From positions 1 to 18,583 of the forward strand of contig CATYDM010000040.1 in NCBI GenBank assembly GCA_958405195.1: a stretch of DNA of 18,583 nucleotides, read 5' to 3'. This DNA is from an uncultured Collinsella sp. (GTDB lineage Bacteria; Actinomycetota; Coriobacteriia; Coriobacteriales; Coriobacteriaceae). Positions within the stretch are counted from its first letter, which is position 1, and each line of letters begins with the position of its first letter. The translations under genes and the position numbers were made by a program. The notes below the pieces were generated by a model. That model ran no database searches, was not told where the DNA came from, and saw nothing but the letters and a program-made list of their open reading frames with translations. Shown here one piece after another: positions 8,450-16,513 of this stretch.

Positions 8450-10048
8450 TTAGTTCTCCTCTGATCCAGAAACATCCGAATGGTGCTTGGCCATGAACTG
8501 CTGCTTGAAGTCGCCGATGACGCGCAAGAGCTCAGCCTTGGTGTCATCATCGATCTTCTTGGCGCGAACCTTGTCGAGCAGCGAGCCAAAGCCATTGTCC
8601 ATGTACTCGATGAGCTCGGCACGGAAAGGCAGCACGTCGGCGATCTCCAGGTCATCCAGGAAGCCCTCGTTGCCAGCGAACAGCGTAACGATCTGCTCGC
8701 CAACCTCAAACGGCTTGTAGCGCGGCTGCTTCAGGAGCTCGGTCATGCGGGCACCATGGGTCAGCTGCTTCTGAGTAGCCTCGTCGAGGTCGGAGCCGAA
8801 CTGCGTAAAGCCGGCGAGCTCCTGGTACGAAGCGAGGTCCAGACGGAGGTTGCCGGCGACCTGCTTCATAGCCTTGGTCTGCGCGTCGCCACCGACGCGG
8901 GACACGGAAATGCCCACGTCAACTGCCGGGCGCTGGCCCTGGAAGAAGAGCTCGGACTGCAGGTAGATCTGACCATCGGTAATGGAAATGACGTTGGTCG
9001 GAATGTAGGCCGAGACGTCGCCGTCCTGGGTCTCGATGATCGGCAGAGCCGTCATGGAGCCATAACCGTTCTTCTTGGACATCTTGACGGCACGCTCGAG
9101 CAGACGAGAGTGCAGGTAGAAGATGTCGCCAGGATAGGCCTCGCGTCCGGGCGGACGATGCAGCGTCAGCGACATCTGACGGTAGGCCACAGCCTGCTTG
9201 GACAGGTCGTCGTAGATGACGAGCACGTGGCCGCCGGGGTTGGTCTCGCTGGCGGGCTTGCCGTCCTCGCCGTTGTACATGAAGAACTCGCCGATAGCGG
9301 CACCGGCCATAGGCGCGATGTACTGCATAGGGGCGGAATCGGCAGCGGTTGCCGAAACGATGATGGTGTAGTCGAGCGCACCGTGCTGAGCGAGGGTCTC
9401 GCGGATGTTGGCAACCGTGGAGGCCTTCTGGCCGATGGCGACATAGATGCAGACCATGCCCTTGCCGCGCTGGTTGAGGATAGCGTCGATGGCGATGGCG
9501 GTCTTACCGGTCTTACGGTCACCGATGATGAGCTCACGCTGACCGCGGCCAATAGGCACCATGGAGTCGATAGCGAGCAGACCGGTCTGAACCGGCTCGC
9601 ACACCGGGGTACGATCGATGACGCCGGGAGCCTTGAACTCGATGGGGCGACGGTGCGTAGCGACGATGTCGCCCAGGCCGTCGATGGGCTGGCCGAGCGG
9701 ATTGACGACGCGGCCGAGCATGGCACGGCTCACGGGGATATCCATAACGCGGCCAGTGGTGCGGCACTCGTCGCCTTCCTTGATGGAGTCGACGGCACCG
9801 AACAGAACGGCGCCGACCTCGTCACGGTCAAGGTTCTGGGCAAGGCCGAAGACGGTCTCACCGGTATCGGAGCTCTTGAACTCCAGAAGCTCGCCTGCCA
9901 TGGCGCTCTTGAGGCCAGAGACGCGCGCGATGCCGTCGCCTACCTCGTCGACCGTTGAAACCTCATGCGTATCGACCGTCGCGGAGAGGCTCGTGAGCTG
10001 CTCCTGCAGTTTCTTGGCGATATCCTGGGCATTGAGGGTTTCGGACAT
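8450..10048 (-). CDS. atpA: F1F0 ATP synthase subunit alpha
   Basis: The non-catalytic nucleotide-binding F1 subunit (532 aa, slightly long because of a C-terminal tail of about 20 polar residues). The N-terminal barrel (GDGIARVSGLKSAMAGELLEF) is intact. The P-loop reads GDRKTGKT at 176-183, where the family nearly always has Gln at the fourth position; here it is Lys (K179, codon AAG). The arginine-finger motif ISVSRVGGDAQ is present. Its ATG shares one base with the atpH stop (TAATG). Function is not in doubt; the effect of the P-loop change is unknown. Confidence 0.97.
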   Translation of the reverse strand: MSETLNAQDIAKKLQEQLTSLSATVDTHEVSTVDEVGDGIARVSGLKSAMAGELLEFKSSDTGETVFGLAQNLDRDEVGAVLFGAVDSIKEGDECRTTGRVMDIPVSRAMLGRVVNPLGQPIDGLGDIVATHRRPIEFKAPGVIDRTPVCEPVQTGLLAIDSMVPIGRGQRELIIGDRKTGKTAIAIDAILNQRGKGMVCIYVAIGQKASTVANIRETLAQHGALDYTIIVSATAADSAPMQYIAPMAGAAIGEFFMYNGEDGKPASETNPGGHVLVIYDDLSKQAVAYRQMSLTLHRPPGREAYPGDIFYLHSRLLERAVKMSKKNGYGSMTALPIIETQDGDVSAYIPTNVISITDGQIYLQSELFFQGQRPAVDVGISVSRVGGDAQTKAMKQVAGNLRLDLASYQELAGFTQFGSDLDEATQKQLTHGARMTELLKQPRYKPFEVGEQIVTLFAGNEGFLDDLEIADVLPFRAELIEYMDNGFGSLLDKVRAKKIDDDTKAELLRVIGDFKQQFMAKHHSDVSGSEEN

Positions 10049-10524
10049 TAGGCTTCACCTCCGTACGAATTAGCAGAGTTTGCGAGGGTCTCCTGCGCGA
10101 TGCGCAGCTGCGTCTTGACGGAAATGTCACGACGCTCGCCGCGGGCCTCGAGCACCAGGCCGCCCACGATAGACGGGTCGACCTGCTCGATAAGGAATAC
10201 CTTGCGGCCGAAGTCCTGCTCGCATTTCTTAGTGATGGTTTGACGCAGCTCGTCGTCGAGCGGGATCGCCGTGGTGACGGTCACGCCCACTACATCCTCG
10301 TCTTCCTCGGCAACATACTTAAAGGCAGCTGCCACCTTGGGAAGAAGGTCGAGCTGGTCGCGCTTGGACATGGTGTCGAGCACGGCGATGATCTCGGGGC
10401 TGGCAGAAGCCAAGCGCTCGATCATCTCGAGGTCCTCGAACACATGGTTCTCGGCCTTGGCGGCTTCCAAAAGGGAACGCGCGTAGGTCTCGAGCACCTT
10501 GTCCTGATAGCGGCTAGTCGGCAT
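10048..10524 (-). CDS. atpH: F1F0 ATP synthase subunit delta
   Basis: A peripheral-stalk subunit of the OSCP/delta family (158 aa, slightly shorter than the usual 175-180) that ties the b subunits to the top of F1. The N-terminal helical domain begins with the family pattern YARSLLEAA (14-22), and the C-terminal part contains VDPSIVGGLVLEARGERRDISVKTQL-like sequence (the IGGLVL-type motif). It overlaps atpF by 11 bp and atpA by 1 bp. Identity rests on both motif and position. Confidence 0.92.
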   Translation of the reverse strand: MPTSRYQDKVLETYARSLLEAAKAENHVFEDLEMIERLASASPEIIAVLDTMSKRDQLDLLPKVAAAFKYVAEEDEDVVGVTVTTAIPLDDELRQTITKKCEQDFGRKVFLIEQVDPSIVGGLVLEARGERRDISVKTQLRIAQETLANSANSYGGEA

Positions 10525-11116
10525 TCAGGCTACCTGCTTCCTGGATGTAGCGCTCGATGAGCTTCTTCTGCTCGGCATCGTCCTCGAGTGCCTCGCCCAC
10601 GATCTTGGTGGCGACGGCAACGGACAGGTCGGCGATGGAGCTCGCGGCACCGGCGTAGATGGACTTGCGCTCGTCCTCGACGGTCGTATGGGCCTTGGCG
10701 ATGATCTCCTCGGCCTCCTTGTGAGCAGCCTCGATGATACGGGCACGCTCGGACTCGGCGTCCTTACGGGCCTCGAGAACGATGTCGGCAGCCTGACGAC
10801 GGGCGTCGGTGACGATCGAGTCGGACTCAGCGCGCTTGGCGATAGCCTCCTGCTTGGTCTTCTCGGCCTCGTCGAGGCTCTCCTCGATCTTCTTGCCGCG
10901 CTCCTCCATGGTTTTCATGATGCCCGGCAGGGCGACCTTGGCCAGCACGATCCAGATAATCAGGAAGGCGATAAGCGCCGGGATGAACTCCGCCATCTTA
11001 GGGATGAGGATGTCCGCACCGGCGGCGCCGTCCTCGGCGAACGCGGAAACCGGCATGAGCAGCGCGGCCGCGGACGCGGAGAGTGCGATCGCGCTCTTCT
11101 GGGATGAAAGATTCAT
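10514..11116 (-). CDS. atpF: F1F0 ATP synthase subunit b with signal-peptide-like leader
   Basis: The peripheral-stalk b subunit (200 aa). One membrane helix (about 43-64, FIPALIAFLIIWIVLAK) is followed by a long charged coiled coil (about 65-170), as expected. Unusually, it is preceded by a second hydrophobic stretch that looks like a cleavable signal peptide: K7, a hydrophobic core at about 9-22 and AFA at 25-27 before ED. A typical b subunit begins only a few residues before its membrane helix. The ATG at 11116 has GGAG eight bases upstream; no other start with comparable support lies after the leader. It lies 15 bp after atpE and overlaps atpH by 11 bp. Confidence 0.93.
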   Translation of the reverse strand: MNLSSQKSAIALSASAAALLMPVSAFAEDGAAGADILIPKMAEFIPALIAFLIIWIVLAKVALPGIMKTMEERGKKIEESLDEAEKTKQEAIAKRAESDSIVTDARRQAADIVLEARKDAESERARIIEAAHKEAEEIIAKAHTTVEDERKSIYAGAASSIADLSVAVATKIVGEALEDDAEQKKLIERYIQEAGSLNAD

Positions 11117-11131
11117 ACTTGACGCTCCGTG

Positions 11132-11326
11132 CTATTTAACGATCAGCGCGACAACGAAGCCGATCAGAGCCAGAGCCTCGCCGAAAGCGGAGCCCATGAT
11201 GAAGACGGTGAACACGCGGCCCTGGACCTCAGGCTGACGGGCCATAGCACCCGTAGCACCCAGAGCAGACAGGCCGATAGCAAGACCAGCGCCGATAACA
11301 CCGAGACCGTAACCGATAACTCCCAC
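11132..11326 (-). CDS. atpE: F1F0 ATP synthase subunit c
   Basis: The proteolipid of the rotor ring: two hydrophobic helices joined by the polar loop ARQPE (29-33). The ion-binding carboxylate is E50 in FGEALAL. Na+-type rings have a Gln in helix 1 and Ser/Thr right after the Glu; here those positions are hydrophobic (Ile) and Ala, so H+ coupling is predicted. At 64 residues it is short for the family (about 70-85). The start is GTG with a near-perfect ribosome site (AAGGAGG, 5 bp away), consistent with the need for many copies per complex. A 124-bp gap separates it from atpB. Confidence 0.94.
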   Translation of the reverse strand: MGVIGYGLGVIGAGLAIGLSALGATGAMARQPEVQGRVFTVFIMGSAFGEALALIGFVVALIVK

Positions 11327-11450
11327 GATTCCTCCTTTGTCGTGCGTGTCTTATTTCACGCAGGATAACCTTTTTATAACTGCCGGGCTCCATGGGTACG
11401 GGCACCGGCGATTTAACGAATTGCCTTACCTTTAAGGCGCGAACGGAAGA

Positions 11451-12254
11451 CTACTCCTCCTCCGCGACCTCCTCTGCCTCGGAGACATACACGGCGGTAA
11501 GGACCGTGAAGACGTAAGCCTGGATGGCACCGACCACAAGCTCGATCGCATAGATCAGGATGAGGATGGCAAGCCAGGCCAGCGAAGGCAGGGCGCCGAC
11601 GGCGTGGGCCGCGGAAACCTGCTGAAGCAGCGGCTGCATGAACATGCTCGCCATGATGGCGAACGAGCCCATGACCACGTGTCCTGCGAACATATTGCAG
11701 AACAGACGGACGGCGAGCGTGATGAGGCGCAGGAAGGTCGAGAAAAGCTCGACGACCCACACGAGCACGTTCATCGGGAAGCTCACGCCCTGCGGAGCGA
11801 GGCTCTTGATGTAGCCGATCACGCCGTGAGCCTTGCATCCGTAGTAGATGAAGTACACGAAGGCGAAGATGGCGAGCGCGGCGGTGGAGCCGATTGCGCC
11901 GGTGCCGGGCTTCATTCCCGGAATCAGGCCGATCATGTTGTTGATCAGGATGAACAGGAAAAGCGAGCACAGGAACGGGAAGTGCTTCTTCCAGTTCTCA
12001 CCCACAACGCCCTTGCCGATATCGTTCTCGACGTACTCGATGATGTACTCGAAACCGTTGACGAAGAAGCCCTTGGGAACCAGGGTCTGCTTCTTCTTGA
12101 ACACGGCCAGGACGATCAGGAGCACGATCGTGGAGACGATCAGCCAAAACGAGTACTGCGTGATGCCGCAGCTCAGATCGCCCACGACAGGGGTGGAGCT
12201 GAACTCGCTGACCAGATGATTAATCTCATCAGGCAGCTTTTCAAAAATGTCCAC
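11451..12254 (-). CDS. atpB: F1F0 ATP synthase subunit a
   Basis: The membrane stator subunit that forms the proton half-channels (267 aa). Several membrane helices are evident (about 35-52, 93-112, 122-139, 163-187, 192-212, 226-256). The essential arginine is R183 in AVRLFCNMFAGH, equivalent to E. coli R210. The helix-6 motif ELVVGAIQAYVFTVL is intact. It starts with GTG, preceded by AAAGG, 3 bp after the stop of the atpI-like gene. The last residues are acidic (EAEEVAEEE). Confidence 0.95.
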   Translation of the reverse strand: MDIFEKLPDEINHLVSEFSSTPVVGDLSCGITQYSFWLIVSTIVLLIVLAVFKKKQTLVPKGFFVNGFEYIIEYVENDIGKGVVGENWKKHFPFLCSLFLFILINNMIGLIPGMKPGTGAIGSTAALAIFAFVYFIYYGCKAHGVIGYIKSLAPQGVSFPMNVLVWVVELFSTFLRLITLAVRLFCNMFAGHVVMGSFAIMASMFMQPLLQQVSAAHAVGALPSLAWLAILILIYAIELVVGAIQAYVFTVLTAVYVSEAEEVAEEE

Positions 12255-12257
12255 GAC

Positions 12258-12581
12258 TTACCTTTCGACCTCATGAGGATCTCGCAGCGCCTTGGCGACG
12301 CGAACCGCGCAGGCGGCCATAAAGGCCACGAAGCCGATCGCCTCGCCCAGGAGGAACATGCGAAATGCCTCTCCGAACAACACAAACACAACCAAGGTAA
12401 AGACAAGCAACGCGATTGCCGAGACCGCGAGACTCACCATACCCTTGAGCATGTCCGCATTCTGCTTATCGTCAAGAACCGGCTTGAGCGTAAAGACAAA
12501 GGGAAGGAAGGCAATCGCGCCCGCGATGGCACCTGCAACGATAGCGAGCAGATCGGCTATCTGAAACACTGGCGTCCTCAC
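12258..12581 (-). CDS. Small membrane protein at the atpI position
   Basis: A 107-residue protein with three probable membrane helices (about 8-30, 45-70 and 76-96) and a short basic/acidic tail. It is the first gene of the ATP synthase operon, where many bacteria encode AtpI, a small protein involved in c-ring assembly or Mg2+ handling. Similarity to AtpI is by position and topology only; I see no strong signature motif. The GTG at 12581 is used here; a second GTG four codons later (12569) is equally plausible, with GTGAGG ahead of it. It lies 3 bp before atpB. Confidence 0.75.
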   Translation of the reverse strand: MRTPVFQIADLLAIVAGAIAGAIAFLPFVFTLKPVLDDKQNADMLKGMVSLAVSAIALLVFTLVVFVLFGEAFRMFLLGEAIGFVAFMAACAVRVAKALRDPHEVER

Positions 12582-12631
12582 TTTCCTTTTTTATCGCCTC
12601 ACAGGACAGTTCCCGCCAAACATTGGTGACT

Positions 12632-12659
12632 ATTGTACGAGCCAATCGCTAAAGTACAA
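12632..12659 (-). promoter_or_regulatory. Main promoter of the ATP synthase operon
   Basis: On the minus strand TTGTAC (plus 12654-12659) and TACAAT (plus 12632-12637) are separated by 16 bp, a good housekeeping-sigma promoter. Transcription would begin about 45 bp before the atpI-like start. No operator-like palindrome overlaps it. Confidence 0.65.
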
Positions 12660-12851
12660 CCGAAAAAGCATCGGTTAATACGCACCTGTTCGTTTTCTTA
12701 AGACCTTCTTTATGCCGCAGGTACGGTAATACGTTTTTCTCGAACCCCTCAGCGCAAAACGTCCGTTAACAGGAGTGCGCGTGGACGTCTTTTGCTCGCC
12801 CGCGCGCACCATTTCTTCGTATTTTCGACGTTAGCCGGTATGGCTCAGAGA
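12660..12851. other. Non-coding gap between upp and the atp promoter
   Basis: No credible gene is present. An imperfect inverted repeat (GCAAAACGTCC at 12754-12764 with GGACGTCTTTTGC at 12783-12795) could act as a weak terminator for upp: on the minus strand ACGTCC/GGACGT is followed by TTTTG. Another short hairpin, AACCGA/TCGGTT, is near 12659-12676. Neither has a proper T-run. Confidence 0.3.
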
Positions 12852-13499
12852 TTACAGCGTGCCGTAGATGCGGTCGCCGGCGTCGCCGAGGCCGGGAACG
12901 ATGTAGGCAGCCTCGTTGAGATGGTCGTCGATGGCGCAGGTATAGATATGCACATCAGGATCCTTCTCAGTCAGCGACTTGAGGCCCTCGGGGGCCGCGA
13001 CGATGCACAGCATGCGGATGTCCTTGACACCGCGCTCGCGCAGGTAGCTGATGGCCATCTCGGCCGAACCGCCCGTGGCAAGCATGGGGTCGACGACCAG
13101 GCAGATGCGCTGGTCGATATCCTTGGGCATCTTGCAGTAATACTCGTGCGGCTCGTGGGTGACCTCGTCGCGCTCCATGCCGATGTGGCCCACGCGAGCG
13201 GAGGGCACCAGGTCGAGGATGCCGTCGACCATGCCAAGGCCCGCACGCAGGATGGGCACGATGGCGAGTTTCTTGCCGGCAAGCTGTTTGAACGTGGCGG
13301 TAGTGATGGGGGTCTCGACCTCGACGTCTTCCATGGGCAGGTCGCGCATGGCCTCGTAGCCGTCAAAAAGTGCGAGCTCGCGCACAAGCTGGCGGAACTG
13401 GTTGGTGCCGGTGTTTTTGTCGCGCAGGATCGACAGCTTGTGCTGGACGAGCGGGTGGTCGACAAGCGTCACACGGGACGCGTCGTAGGTGACGGTCAT
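12852..13499 (-). CDS. upp: Uracil phosphoribosyltransferase
   Basis: The enzyme (215 aa, usual 208-215) makes UMP from uracil and PRPP in pyrimidine salvage. The PRPP loop VVDPMLATGGSA spans 135-146, and the uracil-binding segment YIVPGLGDAGDR is at the C-terminus (199-210). PILRAGLGM (82-90) is also a family signature. The open frame extends 16 codons upstream, but those residues do not fit the family. The ATG at 13499 has AAAGGGG about 10 bases ahead. It follows glpK by 123 bp on the same strand; no convincing promoter is seen in that gap, so it may have its own weak promoter or be read from glpK. Confidence 0.95.
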   Translation of the reverse strand: MTVTYDASRVTLVDHPLVQHKLSILRDKNTGTNQFRQLVRELALFDGYEAMRDLPMEDVEVETPITTATFKQLAGKKLAIVPILRAGLGMVDGILDLVPSARVGHIGMERDEVTHEPHEYYCKMPKDIDQRICLVVDPMLATGGSAEMAISYLRERGVKDIRMLCIVAAPEGLKSLTEKDPDVHIYTCAIDDHLNEAAYIVPGLGDAGDRIYGTL

Positions 13500-13622
13500 G
13501 GGTTGATTGCCCCTTTCGTTGCGGCCGCAAAACGACCTTGCTGACAAGGCGCATGGCGATGTTGTTGCCGCGCGCCGTGCATAAGTTTAGCGGTTTGTTG
13601 TATCGAGCAGCCCATCGCAGCC

Positions 13623-15164
13623 CTACTGTGCGGTACTGAGCGAGCGCTTGACTGCATCACGCCAGCCCGCAAGGTTTTGCTCGCGACGCTCGGCGGACAT
13701 ATGGGGAAGGAAGGTCCTAACGATCTGGGCATTTTGCTCCAGCTCTTCAAGGTCTTCCCAATAGCCGACGGCAAGACCCGCCAAGTACGCGGCACCGATT
13801 GCCGTGGTCTCCACCGTCTCGCATTGCAGCACGGGGATATCCAGCAGGTCGGCCTGGAATTGCATGATGAACTCGTTGCGTGAGGCGCCGCCATCGACGG
13901 ACAGGCGCTCAATCGAAAGTCCCACGTCCTGCTCCATGGCGCGCAGCACGTCATAACTCTGGTAGGCCATGGACTCGCAGGCCGCACGCACAATGGTCGC
14001 GCGACTCGAGGCACCGGTCAGGCCGCACACGATACCGCGGGCACGCGGGTCCCACCAGGGAGCGCCCAGGCCAGCGAAGGCGGGGACGAAGTAGCAGCCC
14101 TCGTTGTCGCTGATCGAAGCGGCGAGTTGCGCGGACTCGCTCACACTCGAGATGATGCCCATGTTGTTGCGCAGCCAGTTCATGGTTGAGCCGGCGGCAA
14201 AGATAGAACCCTCGAGCGCATAGCTGATCTTGCCGTCCGCGGCGATACCGATCGTGGAGACCAGACCGTTCTTGGATTCGACGACCTCGTCGCCGGTGTT
14301 CATGAGCATAAAGCAACCCGTGCCATAGGTGTTTTTGGTCTGGCCGGGATGGAAGCAGCAGTGGCCGAACAGCGACGCCTGCTGATCGCCCGCCACGCCC
14401 ATGATGGGCGGCATGTTGGTCATGATGTCGCTCGCGACGCGGCCGTAGTCGCCCGAGCTCCAACGAACCTCGGGCATCATGGAACGTGGAACGTCAAAGA
14501 GCGCCAGCAGGTCGTCGTCCCAATCGAGCGTATGGATATTAAAGAGCGCCGTGCGGCTGGCATTGGTGTAGTCGGTGGCAAAGACCTGACTGCCGGTGAG
14601 GTTGTAGATGAGCCAGGTATCGATGGTGCCGAACATGAGGTCGCCCGCCGCCGCGCTCTCACGCGCACCGTCGACGTTGTCGAGGATCCACTGCACCTTG
14701 GAAGCCGAGAAATACGGATCGAGCGTGAGTCCCGTGCGGGAGCGCACCAGCTCTTCTGCGCCCCGCTCGACCAGCTCGTCGATCAGAGGTGCGGTGCGAC
14801 GGCATTGCCACACGATGGCGTTATAGATGGGTTGGCCGCTTATGCGGTCCCACACCACCGTGGTCTCGCGCTGGTTGGAGATACCGATGGCGGCGATGCG
14901 GTCAGAATGGATGCCGCTCTTAAACTGGACCTCCATCATCACGCCGATCTGGCTGGCAAGCACCTCCATAGGGTCTTGCTCTATCCAACCGGGACGCGGG
15001 AAGCTGGTTTTGACGCTACGACGTGCCTGCGCGACGATGCAGCCGTACTCGTCGACGATGGTCGCAAGTACCGAGGTGGTGCCGCAGTCGAGCGCCATGA
15101 TGTAGGAACCGCCAAAGTTAAACGAGGCATCTTCCATGCCCAGGCTGCCCAGATTCAACGACAT
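13623..15164 (-). CDS. glpK: Glycerol kinase
   Basis: FGGY-family kinase (513 aa) that makes glycerol 3-phosphate from glycerol and ATP. The phosphate loop reads ALDCGTTS (24-31), with Cys where E. coli has Gln. Other signatures: PGWIEQDP (58-65), GISNQRETTVVWD (94-106), IVWQCRRT (117-124), FGTIDTWLIYNLTG (178-191), catalytic D260 in GDQQASLFG, and TKNTYGTGCF (276-285). The His that HPr phosphorylates in low-GC Gram-positive GlpK (in a YHFYG context) is not seen before GDQQ, so PTS activation is unlikely. It has a leader of about 20 residues; the ATG at 15164 has AAAGG at good spacing. It lies 13 bp behind the tsaC-type gene. No glycerol facilitator or glycerol-3-phosphate oxidase gene is adjacent. 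Confidence 0.94.
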   Translation of the reverse strand: MSLNLGSLGMEDASFNFGGSYIMALDCGTTSVLATIVDEYGCIVAQARRSVKTSFPRPGWIEQDPMEVLASQIGVMMEVQFKSGIHSDRIAAIGISNQRETTVVWDRISGQPIYNAIVWQCRRTAPLIDELVERGAEELVRSRTGLTLDPYFSASKVQWILDNVDGARESAAAGDLMFGTIDTWLIYNLTGSQVFATDYTNASRTALFNIHTLDWDDDLLALFDVPRSMMPEVRWSSGDYGRVASDIMTNMPPIMGVAGDQQASLFGHCCFHPGQTKNTYGTGCFMLMNTGDEVVESKNGLVSTIGIAADGKISYALEGSIFAAGSTMNWLRNNMGIISSVSESAQLAASISDNEGCYFVPAFAGLGAPWWDPRARGIVCGLTGASSRATIVRAACESMAYQSYDVLRAMEQDVGLSIERLSVDGGASRNEFIMQFQADLLDIPVLQCETVETTAIGAAYLAGLAVGYWEDLEELEQNAQIVRTFLPHMSAERREQNLAGWRDAVKRSLSTAQ

Positions 15165-15177
15165 CGCTTACACCTTT

Positions 15178-15921
15178 CTATTGCATCGGGTCGGACAGGA
15201 CCCGTTCGATCTCTGATGCGGGAAGTGCGCCTTGGCGCAGGATCTGGAGCCCGCCGTGCTGGAACGACACGATGGTCGAGGCGTCGCGACACGGGGTCTC
15301 GCCGGCGTCGACGGCAACATCGACCCCCTCCAGGATGCGCTCCTCCACCGTGACAAAACTTGCCGGCGCGGGCGCGCCATGCGTGTTGGCGCTGGTGCAG
15401 GCAAGAGGGCTGCCGCAGGCGCGGATGAGCGCTTGCACCACGGGCGAGGCCGAAGCGCGAAGTGCCACCGTGTCGTCGGCGGCGCGCATAAAGGTCGGCA
15501 CGCAGGGGGCCGCCTTGACCACGATAGTCAGGGCTCCCGGCCAGCATCGTCGCGCGAGTACGCGAGCCTCTTCGGGGATATCCACGCCATAGCGGTCGAG
15601 TGCTTCGGCATTATCAACCAGCCAGGCGACCGTTTGGGTGAGCTTGCGCTGCTTGAGGGTAAAGATGCGGCGGTAGCCGGTACCGAGCGCAGGGACCGCG
15701 GCGCCATTGACGACAGCCTGCGGATCGCGCGGCCACGATGGGAATTCGCTTGTATCTTGGGGTACGGCGTCCGAGAAGGCGTTGACTGCCACGGCGACAC
15801 CGTAGACGGTCTCGGTCGGGATCAAGGCCAGGCCGCCGCGGCCGAGCACCTCGGCCGTGCGCTCGACGGCGAGCCGATGCGGCTCGCGCGTTCCCTCGTA
15901 TACCCGATAGACCGTCTGCAT
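15178..15921 (-). CDS. Threonylcarbamoyl-AMP synthase (TsaC/Sua5/YrdC family)
   Basis: The YrdC-fold enzyme makes threonylcarbamoyl-AMP from threonine, bicarbonate and ATP for the t6A modification of ANN-reading tRNAs. Visible family motifs: LIPTETVYGVAV (33-44), the basic KQR site (90-92), WPGALTIVV (127-135), VALRASASP (152-160), TSAN (176-179) and a terminal DAGETP...STIVSF stretch. The protein has 247 residues. Between PTETVYG and KQR there are about 30 more residues than in E. coli TsaC, forming an apparent insertion (about 50-82). There is no separate Sua5 C-terminal domain. The ribosome site (AAGGGG) is about 11 bases from the ATG, rather far. glpK follows by 13 bp, so the two are probably cotranscribed. 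Confidence 0.88.
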   Translation of the reverse strand: MQTVYRVYEGTREPHRLAVERTAEVLGRGGLALIPTETVYGVAVAVNAFSDAVPQDTSEFPSWPRDPQAVVNGAAVPALGTGYRRIFTLKQRKLTQTVAWLVDNAEALDRYGVDIPEEARVLARRCWPGALTIVVKAAPCVPTFMRAADDTVALRASASPVVQALIRACGSPLACTSANTHGAPAPASFVTVEERILEGVDVAVDAGETPCRDASTIVSFQHGGLQILRQGALPASEIERVLSDPMQ

Positions 15922-16055
15922 GTGTATGCCAGCCCCTTACGCTCTGGTGAAAGTTTGTTTACTGAGGGGCATTCTCGCACGAAACATTCAGCCTATTTGC
16001 CCAGAGCGCATGTTGGTTTGGTGAGCGGCTCTAGTAGTCGGTGAAAGTGAGGGGG

Positions 16056-16502
16056 TTATTGGACTGCGACGAACTTCTTTGGCCTGCCGGCATGGCGTCT
16101 TTGGGCGGCGTAGCGCTCGATGCTGTCTATCGTTATCATCCGACGGCCGTCGACGAGTTCAACATCGAGTTTTCCGGCTTTGACCAGCGCGGTAATCCGC
16201 GGAGCGGAGACTTTGAGGTCCAGCGCTGCATCTTTAAATGTTCGGCACGCCGCTTCCCGAGCGTCCTCGTGGTCGATTTCGACTGAAAGGGCCACGACCT
16301 CGGCCGAGCGTTCGTACCCTGCCGGAGTCAAACCGTTGTTGAGGTCGTCGGCCAAAAACGCCATCAGCGCCTCGGTGGCATGGGCAATCGCTTCTTCGCG
16401 CGTATCGCCATCGGCAAAGGTGCCGGGAATCTGCGGGAAGCTGGCGCAGTAACCGTCGTCTTCTTTTTTGAGAACGCAGTCATAGGTAAATCGCTGCCTC
16501 AT
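16056..16502 (-). CDS. hicB: HicB-family antitoxin
   Basis: A 148-residue antitoxin of the HicB family. The N-terminal partial RNase-H fold (about 1-60) shows the typical pattern FTYDCVLKKEDDGYCASFPQ then PGTFADGDTREEAIAHATEA. A C-terminal segment (about 85-148) looks like a helix-turn-helix DNA-binding region (VSAPRITALVKAGKL, IDSIERYAAQRR) with a basic end (GRPKKF). HicB proteins neutralise HicA and repress their own operon. The ATG at 16502 is chosen over an upstream in-frame ATG (16547) because GGAGG lies 5 bases before it and it gives the family N-terminus. It starts 11 bp after the hicA stop; the order is toxin first. Confidence 0.88.
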   Translation of the reverse strand: MRQRFTYDCVLKKEDDGYCASFPQIPGTFADGDTREEAIAHATEALMAFLADDLNNGLTPAGYERSAEVVALSVEIDHEDAREAACRTFKDAALDLKVSAPRITALVKAGKLDVELVDGRRMITIDSIERYAAQRRHAGRPKKFVAVQ

Positions 16503-16513
16503 TTTGCCTCCAA

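Noticed and set aside
11327..11450. Possible internal promoter before atpE (TATAAA on the minus strand)
   Set aside because: No -35-like sequence is at an acceptable distance, so it was not listed as a promoter.
15940..16008. 8-bp inverted repeat CGCTCTGG/CCAGAGCG with a 53-bp spacer upstream of the tsaC-type gene
   Set aside because: Short arms with a long spacer in GC-rich DNA can arise by chance, and no promoter element is tied to it.
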